Of a DNA stretch of 47,118 nt, positions 1 to 8,541 are shown piece by piece. Source of the stretch: Faecalispora jeddahensis (GTDB taxonomy: Bacteria > Bacillota > Clostridia > Oscillospirales > Acutalibacteraceae); assembly GCF_000577335.1 (NCBI RefSeq), contig NZ_CBYL010000029.1, positions 1-47,118 of the forward strand, given 5' to 3'. The notes below the pieces were generated by a model. The model had not been told where the DNA came from. It made no database searches and saw nothing but the letters and a program-made list of their open reading frames with translations. Each line of letters begins with the position of its first letter. Within the stretch, counting starts at the first letter, position 1. A program made the translations under genes and the position numbers.

Positions 1-1
1 C

Positions 2-478
2 GTTCTGGCGTATCTGGAGCAAAAACTGACCGCAAATCCTCCGTACACTGTCATTGTGGAGCCGGATACGGTGGCCTGCATTTTTGAATCGGTGAAAACC
101 GGCGGCGGTAATCCCGTCGCGATCGGCGGGAACCCGGAAACGATCATGGCGGGCCTGAACTGCGGCGAGCCGAATCCGCTCACCTGGCCGGTGCTGCGCG
201 ATTTTGCGTCGTGCTATGCCGCCTGTCCCGACTGGGTGACCGAGCTTGGCATGCGCACGCTGGCGTATCCGCACAACGGGGACGGGAAAGTGATTTCCGG
301 GGAATCGGGCGCCGTGGGGCTCGGTTTGCTCGTGCATTTGTGCCTTGCACCGGAAATGCACGCCGAACGGCAGCGCATGGGTCTGGATGAAAATGCGACC
401 GTTTTGCTGTTCAGTACCGAGGGCAACACAGACCCCGAGGCTTACCGCAGAATTGTGGAAGCAGCGGGCAGTAAATAA
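2..478 (+). CDS. dpaL: Diaminopropionate ammonia-lyase, C-terminal part (gene cut by window start)
   Basis: The reading frame is open from base 2, so this is the last 158 residues of a protein that is about 400 residues in the family. Family knowledge: a PLP-dependent fold-type II enzyme that splits 2,3-diaminopropionate to pyruvate and two ammonia. Seen: the glycine/asparagine-rich block GGGNPVAIGGNPETIMAGLN, then GEPNPLTWPVL, and the late GESGAVGLG motif expected near the cofactor phosphate side of this family. The Schiff-base lysine lies upstream of the window. The gene ends with TAA and is followed at once by a GC-rich terminator, so it is the last gene of its unit. A more distant threonine dehydratase/cysteine synthase relative is possible but less likely given how closely these motifs fit. 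Confidence 0.88.
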   Translation, partial: VLAYLEQKLTANPPYTVIVEPDTVACIFESVKTGGGNPVAIGGNPETIMAGLNCGEPNPLTWPVLRDFASCYAACPDWVTELGMRTLAYPHNGDGKVISGESGAVGLGLLVHLCLAPEMHAERQRMGLDENATVLLFSTEGNTDPEAYRRIVEAAGSK

Positions 479-490
479 GAATCATTCTTT

Positions 491-519
491 GGCGCGGCCT
501 TTTGCGGCCGCGCCATTTT
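491..519 (+). terminator. Rho-independent terminator after dpaL
   Basis: A perfect 9-bp stem GGCGCGGCC/GGCCGCGCC (491-499 with 506-514) is followed by ATTTT. It closes the diaminopropionate ammonia-lyase unit. Confidence 0.75.
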
Positions 520-581
520 CTGATTTAGAACGTTACTCTGTCGATTTCAGAAAGTTTTTTAACAAATAATCTGCTCCAAGC

Positions 582-610
582 TTGAAATTTCATCAAAATT
601 TGTGTAAAAT
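582..610 (+). promoter_or_regulatory. Sigma-A promoter of the CdaR-like regulator gene
   Basis: TTGAAA (582-587), a 17-bp spacer and TAAAAT (605-610). Just downstream an interrupted palindrome ATATC-n5-GATAT (622-636) lies at the expected transcription start. It could be an operator for autoregulation (inference). Confidence 0.6.
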
Positions 611-685
611 ATATTGGACAATATCAATTCGATATGCTTGATTGATCCAGAGTCATCTGGAAAACTGATAAAGTGAGGGAGCATC

Positions 686-1771
686 ATGTCAAATAGACTG
701 TTTCAGGGAGTTATTCACCAAATGCGCGACGCGATTGACAGAACGATCGGCGTCATTGACGAGACCTCGGTTATTATTGCCTGCAGCGAGCTGGGTCGTA
801 TCGGTGAAGTGAACGAAAGCATTACTCCGGACACCATTGCTTCGCCCAATCCCTTTGTGGTAGGAGGATATACCTACAAGTCTTTTGGCAGCCGCCCCCG
901 CCCGGAATACGCTGTATTCGTTTCGGGCAGCGACAGCGAAGCGATGAAGTATGTAAACCTGCTCTCGATTTCGCTGAGCAGCATCAAACAGTATTACGAC
1001 GAGAAATACGACCGCAGCAATTTCATCAAGAACGTGATTCTCGACAACATACTGCCCGGGGATATTTACCTCAAGGCCCGCGAGCTGCACTTCAATTCGG
1101 ATGTAAGCCGCGTGTGTATGCTGATTAAGATTTCGAACAAATCCGATATTTCGGCCTACGATGTGATTCAGAACCTGTTCCCCGACAAGAACAAGGATTT
1201 CATTATCAACATCAACGAAACGGATATCGCGCTGATCAAAGAGATCCGCACCGGCATTGAGCCGAAGGATCTGGATAAGCTGGCCAGCTCGATTGTAGAC
1301 ACGCTTTCGAGCGAATTCTACACCCACTGCGTTGTGGGTATCGGCACCATTGTTGTCGGCATTAAAGATCTGGCGCGCTCCTTCAAGGAAGCGCAGGTCG
1401 CGCTTGAGGTCGGCAAGGTGTTCGATACCGAAAAATCCATCGTCAGCTACGACAATCTGGGCATTGCCCGTTTGATCTATCAGCTGCCCACCACCTTATG
1501 TGAAATGTTCCTCAAGGAGGTATTCAAGCGCGGCTCGATCGAATCGCTTGACCATGAGACACTGTTCACGATTCAGCGCTTCTTCGAAAACAATCTGAAC
1601 GTTTCCGAAACGTCGCGCAAGCTGTTCGTTCACCGCAACACGCTCGTTTATCGCTTGGAAAAAATCAAAAAAATAACCGGGCTGGATCTGCGCGAGTTCG
1701 AGGACGCGATTGTGTTTAAGGTAGCTCTGATGGTCAAGAAATATCTTTCCTCGAATCCGGTAAAATTTTGA
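686..1771 (+). CDS. PucR/CdaR-type helix-turn-helix regulator
   Basis: 361-residue regulator. The C-terminal 60 residues (about 300-361) carry the PucR-type helix-turn-helix: a stretch with NVSETSRKLFVHRNTLVYRL, followed by the KIKKITGLDL and DAIVFKVAL segments typical of the CdaR/PucR family. The N-terminal 290 residues have no motif I can name; in this family they usually hold a ligand-sensing domain with a GGDEF-like middle part. The ATG at 686 follows a GTGAGGGAGC ribosome site. It has its own promoter and terminator, and ftsE follows about 190 bp later. Regulation of the division genes is possible by position, but nothing in the sequence proves it. The effector is unknown. Confidence 0.75.
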   Translation: MSNRLFQGVIHQMRDAIDRTIGVIDETSVIIACSELGRIGEVNESITPDTIASPNPFVVGGYTYKSFGSRPRPEYAVFVSGSDSEAMKYVNLLSISLSSIKQYYDEKYDRSNFIKNVILDNILPGDIYLKARELHFNSDVSRVCMLIKISNKSDISAYDVIQNLFPDKNKDFIININETDIALIKEIRTGIEPKDLDKLASSIVDTLSSEFYTHCVVGIGTIVVGIKDLARSFKEAQVALEVGKVFDTEKSIVSYDNLGIARLIYQLPTTLCEMFLKEVFKRGSIESLDHETLFTIQRFFENNLNVSETSRKLFVHRNTLVYRLEKIKKITGLDLREFEDAIVFKVALMVKKYLSSNPVKF

Positions 1772-1838
1772 CGGAAAAGAATAAAAATATTACAGAAAAA
1801 TTACAAATTTATTCTTTTCGAGAACAATAAATCTTTCG

Positions 1839-1879
1839 CCCATTGGTATTATGTAAACATACCAATGGGTGTTGATTTT
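1839..1879 (+). terminator. Terminator between the regulator gene and ftsE
   Basis: Perfect 11-bp stem CCCATTGGTAT/ATACCAATGGG (1839-1849 with 1859-1869), then a T5 tract at 1875-1879. It separates the CdaR-like gene from the ftsE operon. No clear promoter for ftsE was found in the 80 bp that follow. Confidence 0.75.
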
Positions 1880-1961
1880 TAGGGAGAAATCGTGCCGTTT
1901 TCTGGAGGCGTTTTGGTGCGCCCGGCGGCATTTCGCACGGGGAAATTTATTTTTTGGAGCG

Positions 1962-2660
1962 ATGACATTGATAGAATTTGTAGATGTTTTTAAAACATAT
2001 GGGAATGGTACAGAAGCGCTCCGGGGCGTGAATCTGAAAGTGGAAAAAGGCGAATTCGTTTTTATTGTGGGTTCTTCCGGGGCGGGCAAAAGCACCTTTT
2101 TAAAGCTGATTACCTGTGAGGAAGCTCCGAACAGCGGCGAGATCATCGTCAACGGCCGGAAGCTTTCTACCGTGAAGAGAAGGGACATCCCCTATGTGCG
2201 CCGCACGATGGGAATGGTGTTCCAGGATTTTCGCCTGATCGACAAAATGACGGTGTTTGACAACGTGGCGTTTGCCATGCACGTGGTGGGAGCTTCTCAA
2301 AGAGAGATCAAAAAGCGTGTGCCGTACATATTGAATCTTGTTGGGCTAAAGGAAAAAATCAATTGCCGCCCGAAAGAGCTCTCCGGTGGAGAGCAGCAGA
2401 GGGTGGGGCTTGCGCGCGCGCTGGTGAACAACCCCAGCATGATTATTGCGGACGAGCCTACCGGCAACATTGACCCGGCCCTTTCGTTTGAAATCGTGGG
2501 CCTTTTAAGTGAAATCAACCGCAGGGGCACCACCGTGCTGATGGTCACGCACGAACACCGGCTCGTGAAGCATTTCCGCCGCCGCGTGGTGGAAATTCAC
2601 GACGGGCTGGTTGTGGCCGACAGCTGCAATCTTGCTTTGGAGGTACCCGATGAGAATTAG
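1962..2660 (+). CDS. ftsE: Cell division ATP-binding protein FtsE
   Basis: 232-residue ABC ATPase that pairs with FtsX on the cytoplasmic side of the membrane and couples ATP hydrolysis to activation of peptidoglycan hydrolases. Seen: Walker A GSSGAGKST (about 37-45), signature LSGGEQQ (about 140-146), Walker B IIADEPTGNID. I chose the ATG at 1962 (TGGAG just upstream) because the longer frame from 1869 adds a tail unlike any FtsE. The last 11 bases overlap ftsX, which implies translational coupling. Length and motif order match the family exactly. Confidence 0.95.
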   Translation: MTLIEFVDVFKTYGNGTEALRGVNLKVEKGEFVFIVGSSGAGKSTFLKLITCEEAPNSGEIIVNGRKLSTVKRRDIPYVRRTMGMVFQDFRLIDKMTVFDNVAFAMHVVGASQREIKKRVPYILNLVGLKEKINCRPKELSGGEQQRVGLARALVNNPSMIIADEPTGNIDPALSFEIVGLLSEINRRGTTVLMVTHEHRLVKHFRRRVVEIHDGLVVADSCNLALEVPDEN

Positions 2661-3558
2661 CAGTGTCAAGTATTTACTGAAGGAGGGCGTCAAGAACGTC
2701 TGGGTCAACCGCATGATGGCCTTTGCCTCCATTGGCGTTCTGGTGGCATGCCTGCTGATGACGGGAGCGGCCACGCTGTTTTCGATGAACCTGAACATGG
2801 CCATGCAGACGCTGCAAAACGATAACTCCGTTACCGTGTACATGGCAAACGATCTGCCCACACTCAAATCGGTGCAGGTGGGCGAGGAGATCAAAAAGCT
2901 CGACAATGTGGAAGACTGCGAGTTTGTTCCAAAGGGCGAGGCGCTGGAGGCGCTGATGAAGTCCATGGGCGACGATGGCAGCGTGTTCAGCAGCCTTTTA
3001 GGCGATGACAATCCCCTGAACGATGTGTTCAAGGTGAAGATGAAAGACCTTTCTCAGTATCAGGAAACCGCAAAGAAGATCAGCTCGCTGGAGGGGGTCT
3101 ATAAGGTCCGCGATTATTCCGATGTGGCTGCAAAGCTGACAAGCCTTGACCGCCTTGTGACAACGGCCGGCTTTTGGATCGTGCTGATTCTGAGCTTGGT
3201 TTCGGTATTCATTCTTTCCAACACCATTCGGATTACGATGTTCTCGCGCCGACTGGAGATCAGTGTGATGAAATCCGTGGGTGCGACAAACAGCTTCGTT
3301 CGAGTGCCGTTCGTTGTGGAGGGAATTCTGATTGGTCTGTTTTCGGGCCTTTTGGCCAGCGGCCTGCTGGCGCTGATCTATGATAAAACCCTGAAAACCA
3401 TTACGGGCATTGTCCCCTTTTTCCAGCCGCTGCCGCTTGGGAATGTGATGGGACAGATCGTATTGTTGTTTATTGCCGCGGGCGCCCTGTTCGGCGCGTT
3501 GGGCGGCGGTATTTCCATCGGTAAATATCTGAAGGGAGGAAATTCCATTGGCTGGTAA
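2650..3558 (+). CDS. ftsX: Cell division membrane protein FtsX
   Basis: 302 residues. Membrane segments are seen at about 22-46, 172-196, 223-247 and 270-295. A large extracytoplasmic loop (about 50-165) between the first two is the loop that contacts the murein hydrolase activator in the family. The ATG lies inside the end of ftsE, and the stop overlaps the next gene by 11 bp, so ftsE-ftsX-M23 is one tightly coupled unit. The sequence around ETAKKISSLEGVYKVRDY is typical of Firmicute FtsX. Family function: a permease-fold mechanotransmitter, not a true exporter. Confidence 0.93.
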   Translation: MRISSVKYLLKEGVKNVWVNRMMAFASIGVLVACLLMTGAATLFSMNLNMAMQTLQNDNSVTVYMANDLPTLKSVQVGEEIKKLDNVEDCEFVPKGEALEALMKSMGDDGSVFSSLLGDDNPLNDVFKVKMKDLSQYQETAKKISSLEGVYKVRDYSDVAAKLTSLDRLVTTAGFWIVLILSLVSVFILSNTIRITMFSRRLEISVMKSVGATNSFVRVPFVVEGILIGLFSGLLASGLLALIYDKTLKTITGIVPFFQPLPLGNVMGQIVLLFIAAGALFGALGGGISIGKYLKGGNSIGW

Positions 3559-4729
3559 AGGCAGGCGTTCGATTCTGGCACTTGCGCTGGCGGTGATTGT
3601 CGTTTTTTCATGTGTTCCGCCGGGGGTGCAGGCCAGCTCCACGATCAATCAGCTGCAGCAAAAGCAGAGCCAGCTGAAAAAGCAGCAGGAGGCTACTGCG
3701 GCCAAGCTCAAACAGCTGAAGGCAGACAAGGCCAAGCAGCAGGAGTATAAGAGCACGCTGGATACTCAGGTGCAGACCGTGCAGAGCCAGATCGACACGC
3801 TGAACGATCAGGTGGCCGCGCTGGATGCGGACATCAAAGAGAAAGAATCGCAGATTGCGGAAAAGCAGAAGAGCATCGACGCCAACATTGAGCAGCTCAA
3901 GCAGCGCGTGCGCGCCATTTATCTGCTGGGGGAATCCTCTCAGCTTGAAATGATCCTCGGTGCGCAGGATGTGATGGATTTTCTCGATAAAACCGAGCTG
4001 GTGCGCTCCATTTCGCAGCATGACCAGCAGGTGATTCAGACGCTGAAAACCGATATGGCCTCGATCAAAACGCAGAAAGAGCAGATCGAGCAGAACCGGC
4101 AGAGCGTGGCGCAGGCCAAAAAGGAACTGGATACCAAAAACTCGGAGCTCTCGGGCCTGCTGGCGGAAAGCTCGCGTGTTTTGACAGAGATTTCGGCCAA
4201 TGTGGTCAGCACCAATTCGGAAAATAACCGCCTGGCTGCCGAACGCAAAAAGGTGGATGCCGAGGTCGACCAGTGGTATAAAGAGTATTACGCCAGCATC
4301 AAGGACAATAATAAGGACAATCAGGCCAGCGGCGGCTACGTCAGCAAGGGGCAGTTTGCCTGGCCGCTTCCAGGTTATACTAAGATCACTGCCTACTGGG
4401 GCGATAACCGCGGGCACAAAGGCATCGACATCGCCGGCTCCGGCGTTTACGGCAAGCCGATCGTCGCGGCGGATAACGGCAAGGTCATTCTTGCGGTTCA
4501 AAGCGGCTGGGGCGGCGGCTACGGCCTTTGCGCGTACATCGACCACGGCGGCGGATATTCCACCCGCTACGGACATATGAGCAAAATCATTGTAAAGACC
4601 GGCGACGTGGTCAAAAAGGGACAGACCATCGGTTATGTGGGAAGCACCGGCGATTCCACCGGGCCGCATCTGCATTTTGAGATCCGCGTGAACGGTGTTG
4701 CGCAGAACCCGATGAAATGGTTCAGCTAA
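3548..4729 (+). CDS. M23-family murein hydrolase activator (EnvC-like), FtsX partner
   Basis: 393 residues with a TTG start at 3548, set by the GGGAGGA site at 3534-3540. A signal peptide (about 1-29) is followed by a long glutamine/lysine-rich coiled coil (about 32-245) and a C-terminal LytM/M23 domain (about 270-393). The zinc motif appears intact: H290 and D294 in GHKGID, H343 in RYGHMS, and H374/H376 in PHLHFE. It is therefore probably an active endopeptidase, unlike EnvC of enterobacteria, whose LytM domain is degenerate. It acts outside the membrane at the septum. Its overlap with ftsX supports the view that FtsEX controls it. PcsB is the streptococcal counterpart in role, but that protein has a CHAP domain. 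Confidence 0.9.
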   Translation: MAGKGRRSILALALAVIVVFSCVPPGVQASSTINQLQQKQSQLKKQQEATAAKLKQLKADKAKQQEYKSTLDTQVQTVQSQIDTLNDQVAALDADIKEKESQIAEKQKSIDANIEQLKQRVRAIYLLGESSQLEMILGAQDVMDFLDKTELVRSISQHDQQVIQTLKTDMASIKTQKEQIEQNRQSVAQAKKELDTKNSELSGLLAESSRVLTEISANVVSTNSENNRLAAERKKVDAEVDQWYKEYYASIKDNNKDNQASGGYVSKGQFAWPLPGYTKITAYWGDNRGHKGIDIAGSGVYGKPIVAADNGKVILAVQSGWGGGYGLCAYIDHGGGYSTRYGHMSKIIVKTGDVVKKGQTIGYVGSTGDSTGPHLHFEIRVNGVAQNPMKWFS

Positions 4730-4745
4730 ACGAAAACAGGCGGTT

Positions 4746-4822
4746 GATTTCTTCCCCGGCCTTCGGTCGGGGAAGAAATCGCTGTTTCTCCGCCCAAGGC
4801 GGGGGACGGAATCGCCGTTTTT
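4746..4822 (+). terminator. Tandem hairpins after the M23 gene
   Basis: First hairpin: GATTTCTTCCCCG/CGGGGAAGAAATC (4746-4758 with 4768-4780), 13 perfect pairs but no T tract. Second hairpin: the palindromic element at 4784-4814, followed by CGTTTTT (T5 at 4818-4822). Together they probably reduce read-through into the S41 gene. Confidence 0.6.
4784..4814. repeat. Imperfect palindromic repeat, copy 1
   Basis: GTTTCTCCGCC, a 3-base loop, then a GGCGGGG...GACGGAA arm. Nearly the same 31-base sequence occurs at 9332-9362. Both copies lie in a gap between genes and both could fold as a stem. Confidence 0.55.
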
Positions 4823-4877
4823 AGGGAAGATCACGTTGAAAGCGATTGGACGATAACAAAAAGATAGAGGGAAGCAT

Positions 4878-6203
4878 ATGAGCAAAAAAGTGTCGCTCGG
4901 CGCGGCAGCAGCGATGTCTTTGGTGGCAGCCGCCATTACGGTTTCTCTGACGTATACCTTTGCGATGGGGCGCTTTAATGAAAAAGTGGCCGATGTGAAC
5001 GAACGCCAGGCCATGTATACAAAGCTGAGTGAAATCGACCAGAAGGTACGGCAGGATTATATCGGGAAAATTGGGGAAACTGAGCTGAACGACGGTATCG
5101 CAGCCGGTTATATGGCCGGGCTGGGCGATTCCGGTGCGAAATATCTTTCCGCGGAAAAATATAAGAACTATCTCAGCTCCACCTCTAAAAAGGCGGTGGG
5201 CGTCGGCATCCGCACCATTCAGGACGCCGACGGAAACATGGAAGTCATTGAAGTGCTGCCCAACTCGCCAGCCAGCAAGGCCGGCCTGCAAAAGGGCGAC
5301 GTGATTCTTTCGCTCGACGGCAAAGAGGTGATCCGCCTGAGCTACGGCGAGGCCGTAAACAAGCTCGACGGCACCGTGGGCACTACGGTAAAACTCGGCC
5401 TGCTGCGCAAGACGACGGCAGACGGCAAAACCACGACCAACAAGATGGATGTGACCGTCACCCGCGCTGAATACCAGCGCGTAACGGTCTCTTCATCCGT
5501 CATCAACGGCAACGTCGGCTACATCGCGATCTCAGAATTCCAGAGCTCCACAAAGGATCAGTTTGTTTCGGCGATCAATACCCTCACCGAGAAAAAGGTG
5601 GCGGGCCTTGTGATCGACCTGCGCAACAATTCCGGAGGCAGCGAAGAGGTGATGGCCTCCGTGCTCGACGAGTTCCTGCCGGCAGTGAGCCTGGTGAGCT
5701 ATGCGGACAGAAACGGCAAGATCACGGTGGAGTACAGCTCGAAATCCGGTGAGATCAACCTGCCGATCAGTGTGGTGGTAGGCTCCAGCACGTATGGTGC
5801 GGCGGAAATTTTTGCTGCGGATATCAAGGACTATAAAAAGGGAAAACTGATTGGTGAAAAAACCGCGGGCCACGGCACCAAGGAGGACATGATCCCCTTG
5901 TCGGATGGTTCGGCAATTCAGCTTTCCGTTGGCAATTATACCCGCATTGACGGAAAGACCTTCAACGGTGTCGGCGTGGATGTCGACATGGCGATTGAGA
6001 TGACCCAGGAGCAGAAGGATCTGCTGCTGCGCCGCTCGCTCACCACGCTGGAGGACCCGCAGATTCAGGCGGCTGTTACCGCTTTGGTGACGCAGGGCGC
6101 AGACGTGCAGCAGATTCCGGGCACCGACAGCGGCAACCTGGAAGAAGGTGCTTCCAGCGCAGCGTCCGGTGTGGCTTCGTCTTCCGCGGCGGCCTCCAAA
6201 TAG
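4878..6203 (+). CDS. S41 (CtpA-like) C-terminal processing protease homologue, probable pseudoenzyme
   Basis: 441 residues: an N-terminal membrane anchor (about 7-30), a PDZ domain (about 105-175, VGVGIRT...SPASKAGLQKGDVI) and an S41 core (about 205-375, with VIDLRNNSGG and the late IPLSDGSAIQLS). The core fits active S41 proteases without gaps from VVGSSTYGAAEI to IPLSDGS. The nucleophile serine column (three before the conserved Glu310) is Gly307, the general-base lysine column 25 residues later is His332, and the glutamine column is Glu336. The expected sequence is GSASASEI...GEKTFGKG; here it is GAAEI...GEKTAGHG. Proteolysis therefore looks lost. The C-terminal 60 residues are an Ala/Ser-rich tail. 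It follows the M23 gene as ctpA homologues often do, so a scaffold or regulatory role towards the murein hydrolase is plausible (inference). Confidence 0.85.
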   Translation: MSKKVSLGAAAAMSLVAAAITVSLTYTFAMGRFNEKVADVNERQAMYTKLSEIDQKVRQDYIGKIGETELNDGIAAGYMAGLGDSGAKYLSAEKYKNYLSSTSKKAVGVGIRTIQDADGNMEVIEVLPNSPASKAGLQKGDVILSLDGKEVIRLSYGEAVNKLDGTVGTTVKLGLLRKTTADGKTTTNKMDVTVTRAEYQRVTVSSSVINGNVGYIAISEFQSSTKDQFVSAINTLTEKKVAGLVIDLRNNSGGSEEVMASVLDEFLPAVSLVSYADRNGKITVEYSSKSGEINLPISVVVGSSTYGAAEIFAADIKDYKKGKLIGEKTAGHGTKEDMIPLSDGSAIQLSVGNYTRIDGKTFNGVGVDVDMAIEMTQEQKDLLLRRSLTTLEDPQIQAAVTALVTQGADVQQIPGTDSGNLEEGASSAASGVASSSAAASK

Positions 6204-6206
6204 GCG

Positions 6207-6235
6207 TTGACAGACGCATACTTGTTCACTATAAT
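6207..6235 (+). promoter_or_regulatory. Consensus sigma-A promoter upstream of greA
   Basis: TTGACA (6207-6212), 17-bp spacer, TATAAT (6230-6235): both hexamers are perfect. The start is expected near 6242, so transcription meets the terminator at 6271-6307 before greA. Confidence 0.9.
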
Positions 6236-6270
6236 AGATGTATTGCGAAGTATAGTCAGACAAAGCATGA

Positions 6271-6307
6271 CGATTCTTCCCTCGCGGGGGAAGAATCGAG
6301 CCCTTTT
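6271..6307 (+). terminator. Terminator inside the greA leader
   Basis: CGATTCTTCCC/GGGGAAGAATCG-type stem (6271-6298) with a 4-base loop, then AGCCCTTTTT. It lies about 30 nt after the expected transcription start and about 50 nt before the greA ATG. A short RNA of about 65 nt is predicted, with greA expressed by read-through. Confidence 0.75.
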
Positions 6308-6355
6308 TATGTTGTATGGCTATAGATTCACTCTGAAAAAGGTGGTAAACAGCTG

Positions 6356-6838
6356 ATGGCAAAGCAGGTCATTTTAACCCAGGAGGGACTTGAAGCCCTC
6401 GAGCAGGAGTTGGAATATTTAAAATCGGTAAAACGAAAAGAAGTTGCCGAAAAAATCAAGGTAGCTTTGTCTTTCGGAGATTTGTCCGAAAACAGCGAAT
6501 ATGATGAAGCGAAAAACGATCAGGCGATCATGGAAGCGCGCATTGCCGACATTGAGGTGATGCTCAAAAACGTGGTCGTGATCGATGAAGATGAGCTGGG
6601 CAACGAAAATATCCACATTGGCTCCAAGGTGGAGGTTCGTGTCACTCCTGAGGGAAGAGACTCATCGATCAAGGAATATAAAATTGTCGGTTCCAACGAA
6701 GCGAATCCCTTGCAGGGAAAAATTTCGGATGAATCCGCGGTCGGCAAGGCCCTACTGGGCCACGGCGTGGGCGACAAGGTTGAGGTGGAGGTTCCGGCCG
6801 GAATCATCCATTACGAGATTCTTGCGATTTCGAAATAA
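6356..6838 (+). CDS. greA: Transcription elongation factor GreA
   Basis: 160 residues, the usual length. It rescues backtracked RNA polymerase by stimulating cleavage of the RNA 3' end. The N-terminal coiled-coil hairpin (about 1-75) carries the tip motif [14 protein letters not shown], with the acidic residues that act in the polymerase secondary channel. The C-terminal FKBP-like domain (about 80-158) includes GSKVEV and the closing [11 protein letters not shown]. The ATG at 6356 follows AAAGGTGG. The leader contains a strong terminator (6271-6307), which suggests attenuation. A terminator follows, so it is monocistronic. Confidence 0.95.
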   Translation: MAKQVILTQEGLEALEQELEYLKSVKRKEVAEKIKVALSFGDLSENSEYDEAKNDQAIMEARIADIEVMLKNVVVIDEDELGNENIHIGSKVEVRVTPEGRDSSIKEYKIVGSNEANPLQGKISDESAVGKALLGHGVGDKVEVEVPAGIIHYEILAISK

Positions 6839-6863
6839 CAGATTCCGAAAAGAACGAAACGGC

Positions 6864-6902
6864 ACGGGGCGGGAGTGAAAATTTTCACCCTGCCCCGTTT
6901 TT
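6864..6902 (+). terminator. Terminator after greA
   Basis: ACGGGGC/GCCCCGT stem with an inner GTGAAAATTTTCAC part (6864-6898), then TTTTT. A textbook Rho-independent terminator. Confidence 0.88.
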
Positions 6903-7031
6903 GCACAAGAATGTGAATCTGCGATCACAAAGTGAAAAACCGTTGTGTTTGCGGCTTTATGGAATGCGGGTTTATATCAGAAGACCGCCGTGCGGCGGAG
7001 GAATACAGAAAACAGGGAGAGTAGAATAGTG

Positions 7032-8534
7032 ATGAGCGATAAGACAAAGGAGCCTGTGGAGCAGGAGCAGCAGGACATCAGCGAGCTGCTTCAGATTCGC
7101 CGGGACAAGCTGACTGCACTGCAGCAGGCGGGCAAGGACCCGTTTGAAATTACGGTCTGCGACCGCAATGCGTTCGCGCAGGATATTCGCGACAGGTTCG
7201 AAGAGATTGAGGGCCAGGATGTTGTGATTGCCGGCCGCATTATGAGCTGGCGCGACATGGGCAAGGCCAGCTTTATGGATATTCAGGACCGCACGGGCAG
7301 AATCCAGGTCTACCTGAAAATAGACGACATTGGTGAGGAAGCCTATCATGGCCTGCAGAACTGGGACATCGGCGACCTTGCGAGTGTTTCCGGCTTTGTG
7401 TTCCGCACCCGCAGAGGCGAAATTTCCGTCCATGCGAAGAGTATCACGCTGTTGGGAAAATCCCTGCTGCCGCTGCCGGATAAATTCCATGGCCTGAAAG
7501 ATACCGACCTGCGGTACCGCCAGCGCTATGTGGATTTGATCGTAAATCCCGAGGTGAAGAGCACCTTTGAAAAGCGCAGCCGTGTGATCGCGACTATCCG
7601 CCGCATTCTGGACGAACGCGGCTACGTGGAGGTGGAGACCCCCATTCTGAACCTGATCCCTGGCGGCGCGGCGGCCCGCCCGTTCATCACTCACCACAAC
7701 ACGCTCGACCTCGATTTGTACCTACGCATTGCGCCGGAGCTGTATTTAAAGCGCCTGATCGTCGGCGGCATGGAAAAGGTATACGAGATTGGCCGTCTGT
7801 TCCGAAATGAGGGAATGGACGTAAAGCACAACCCCGAGTTCACAACCATCGAGTTGTATGAGGCTTACACCGATTACCACGGCATGATGGATTTGACCGA
7901 GCGCCTCATCAACGCCTGCGCCAAAGAGGTATGCGGCACGGAGGAGATCACCTACCAGGGTGAGGAAGTCAGCCTGAAGCTGCCGTTCTGCCGGATGACG
8001 ATGAACGACGCGATCAAGCAGTACACCGGCGTGGATTTCCTGTCGTTCAAGGGCGATACGGCCCGCGCGCTGGAAGAGGCGAAGAAGTTCCACTTTGAAA
8101 CAAAGGCCACCGACTCCTGGGGCGATATTATGAATCTGTTCTTTGAGGAGAAGGTAGAGGGCGAGCTGGTACAACCGACCTTCATTTACGATTACCCGGT
8201 AGAGGTTTCTCCGCTGACAAAGCGCAAGAAGGATGTGCCGGAGCTGGTGGAACGCTTTGAGCTGTTCGCCACCCGCCGCGAATTCGCAAATGCGTATTCC
8301 GAGCTGAACGACCCGGTTGATCAGCGCGAACGCTTTATGCGCCAGATGCAGCTCAGAGAGGCCGGCGATGAAGAGGCGAATATGATCGATGAGGATTTCC
8401 TCACCGCTCTGGAATACGGTATGCCCCCCACGGGTGGCATGGGCATGGGCATCGACCGCCTGGTGATGCTTTTGACTGACAGCGCGTCGATCCGCGACGT
8501 GCTTTTGTTCCCGACTATGAAACCCAGGGAGTGA
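7032..8534 (+). CDS. lysS: Lysyl-tRNA synthetase, class II
   Basis: 500 residues. It charges tRNA-Lys. The N-terminal OB-fold anticodon-binding domain (about 50-150, with [17 protein letters not shown]) is followed by the class II catalytic core. Motif 2 is seen in [21 protein letters not shown] and motif 3 in [14 protein letters not shown], ending in [11 protein letters not shown] as in all LysS. The ATG at 7032 (or GTG at 7029) follows AGGGAGAG; the frame is open further upstream, but the extra residues are not LysS-like. The next gene starts 7 bp after the stop and is probably co-transcribed. Confidence 0.96.
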   Translation: MSDKTKEPVEQEQQDISELLQIRRDKLTALQQAGKDPFEITVCDRNAFAQDIRDRFEEIEGQDVVIAGRIMSWRDMGKASFMDIQDRTGRIQVYLKIDDIGEEAYHGLQNWDIGDLASVSGFVFRTRRGEISVHAKSITLLGKSLLPLPDKFHGLKDTDLRYRQRYVDLIVNPEVKSTFEKRSRVIATIRRILDERGYVEVETPILNLIPGGAAARPFITHHNTLDLDLYLRIAPELYLKRLIVGGMEKVYEIGRLFRNEGMDVKHNPEFTTIELYEAYTDYHGMMDLTERLINACAKEVCGTEEITYQGEEVSLKLPFCRMTMNDAIKQYTGVDFLSFKGDTARALEEAKKFHFETKATDSWGDIMNLFFEEKVEGELVQPTFIYDYPVEVSPLTKRKKDVPELVERFELFATRREFANAYSELNDPVDQRERFMRQMQLREAGDEEANMIDEDFLTALEYGMPPTGGMGMGIDRLVMLLTDSASIRDVLLFPTMKPRE

Positions 8535-8541
8535 GATTCAC

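Noticed and set aside
3608-5014. A 468-codon minus-strand frame over the M23 and S41 genes.
   Set aside because: Shadow of the M23 coiled coil (leucine-rich because it is opposite Gln/Lys codons); it also runs across the terminator region.
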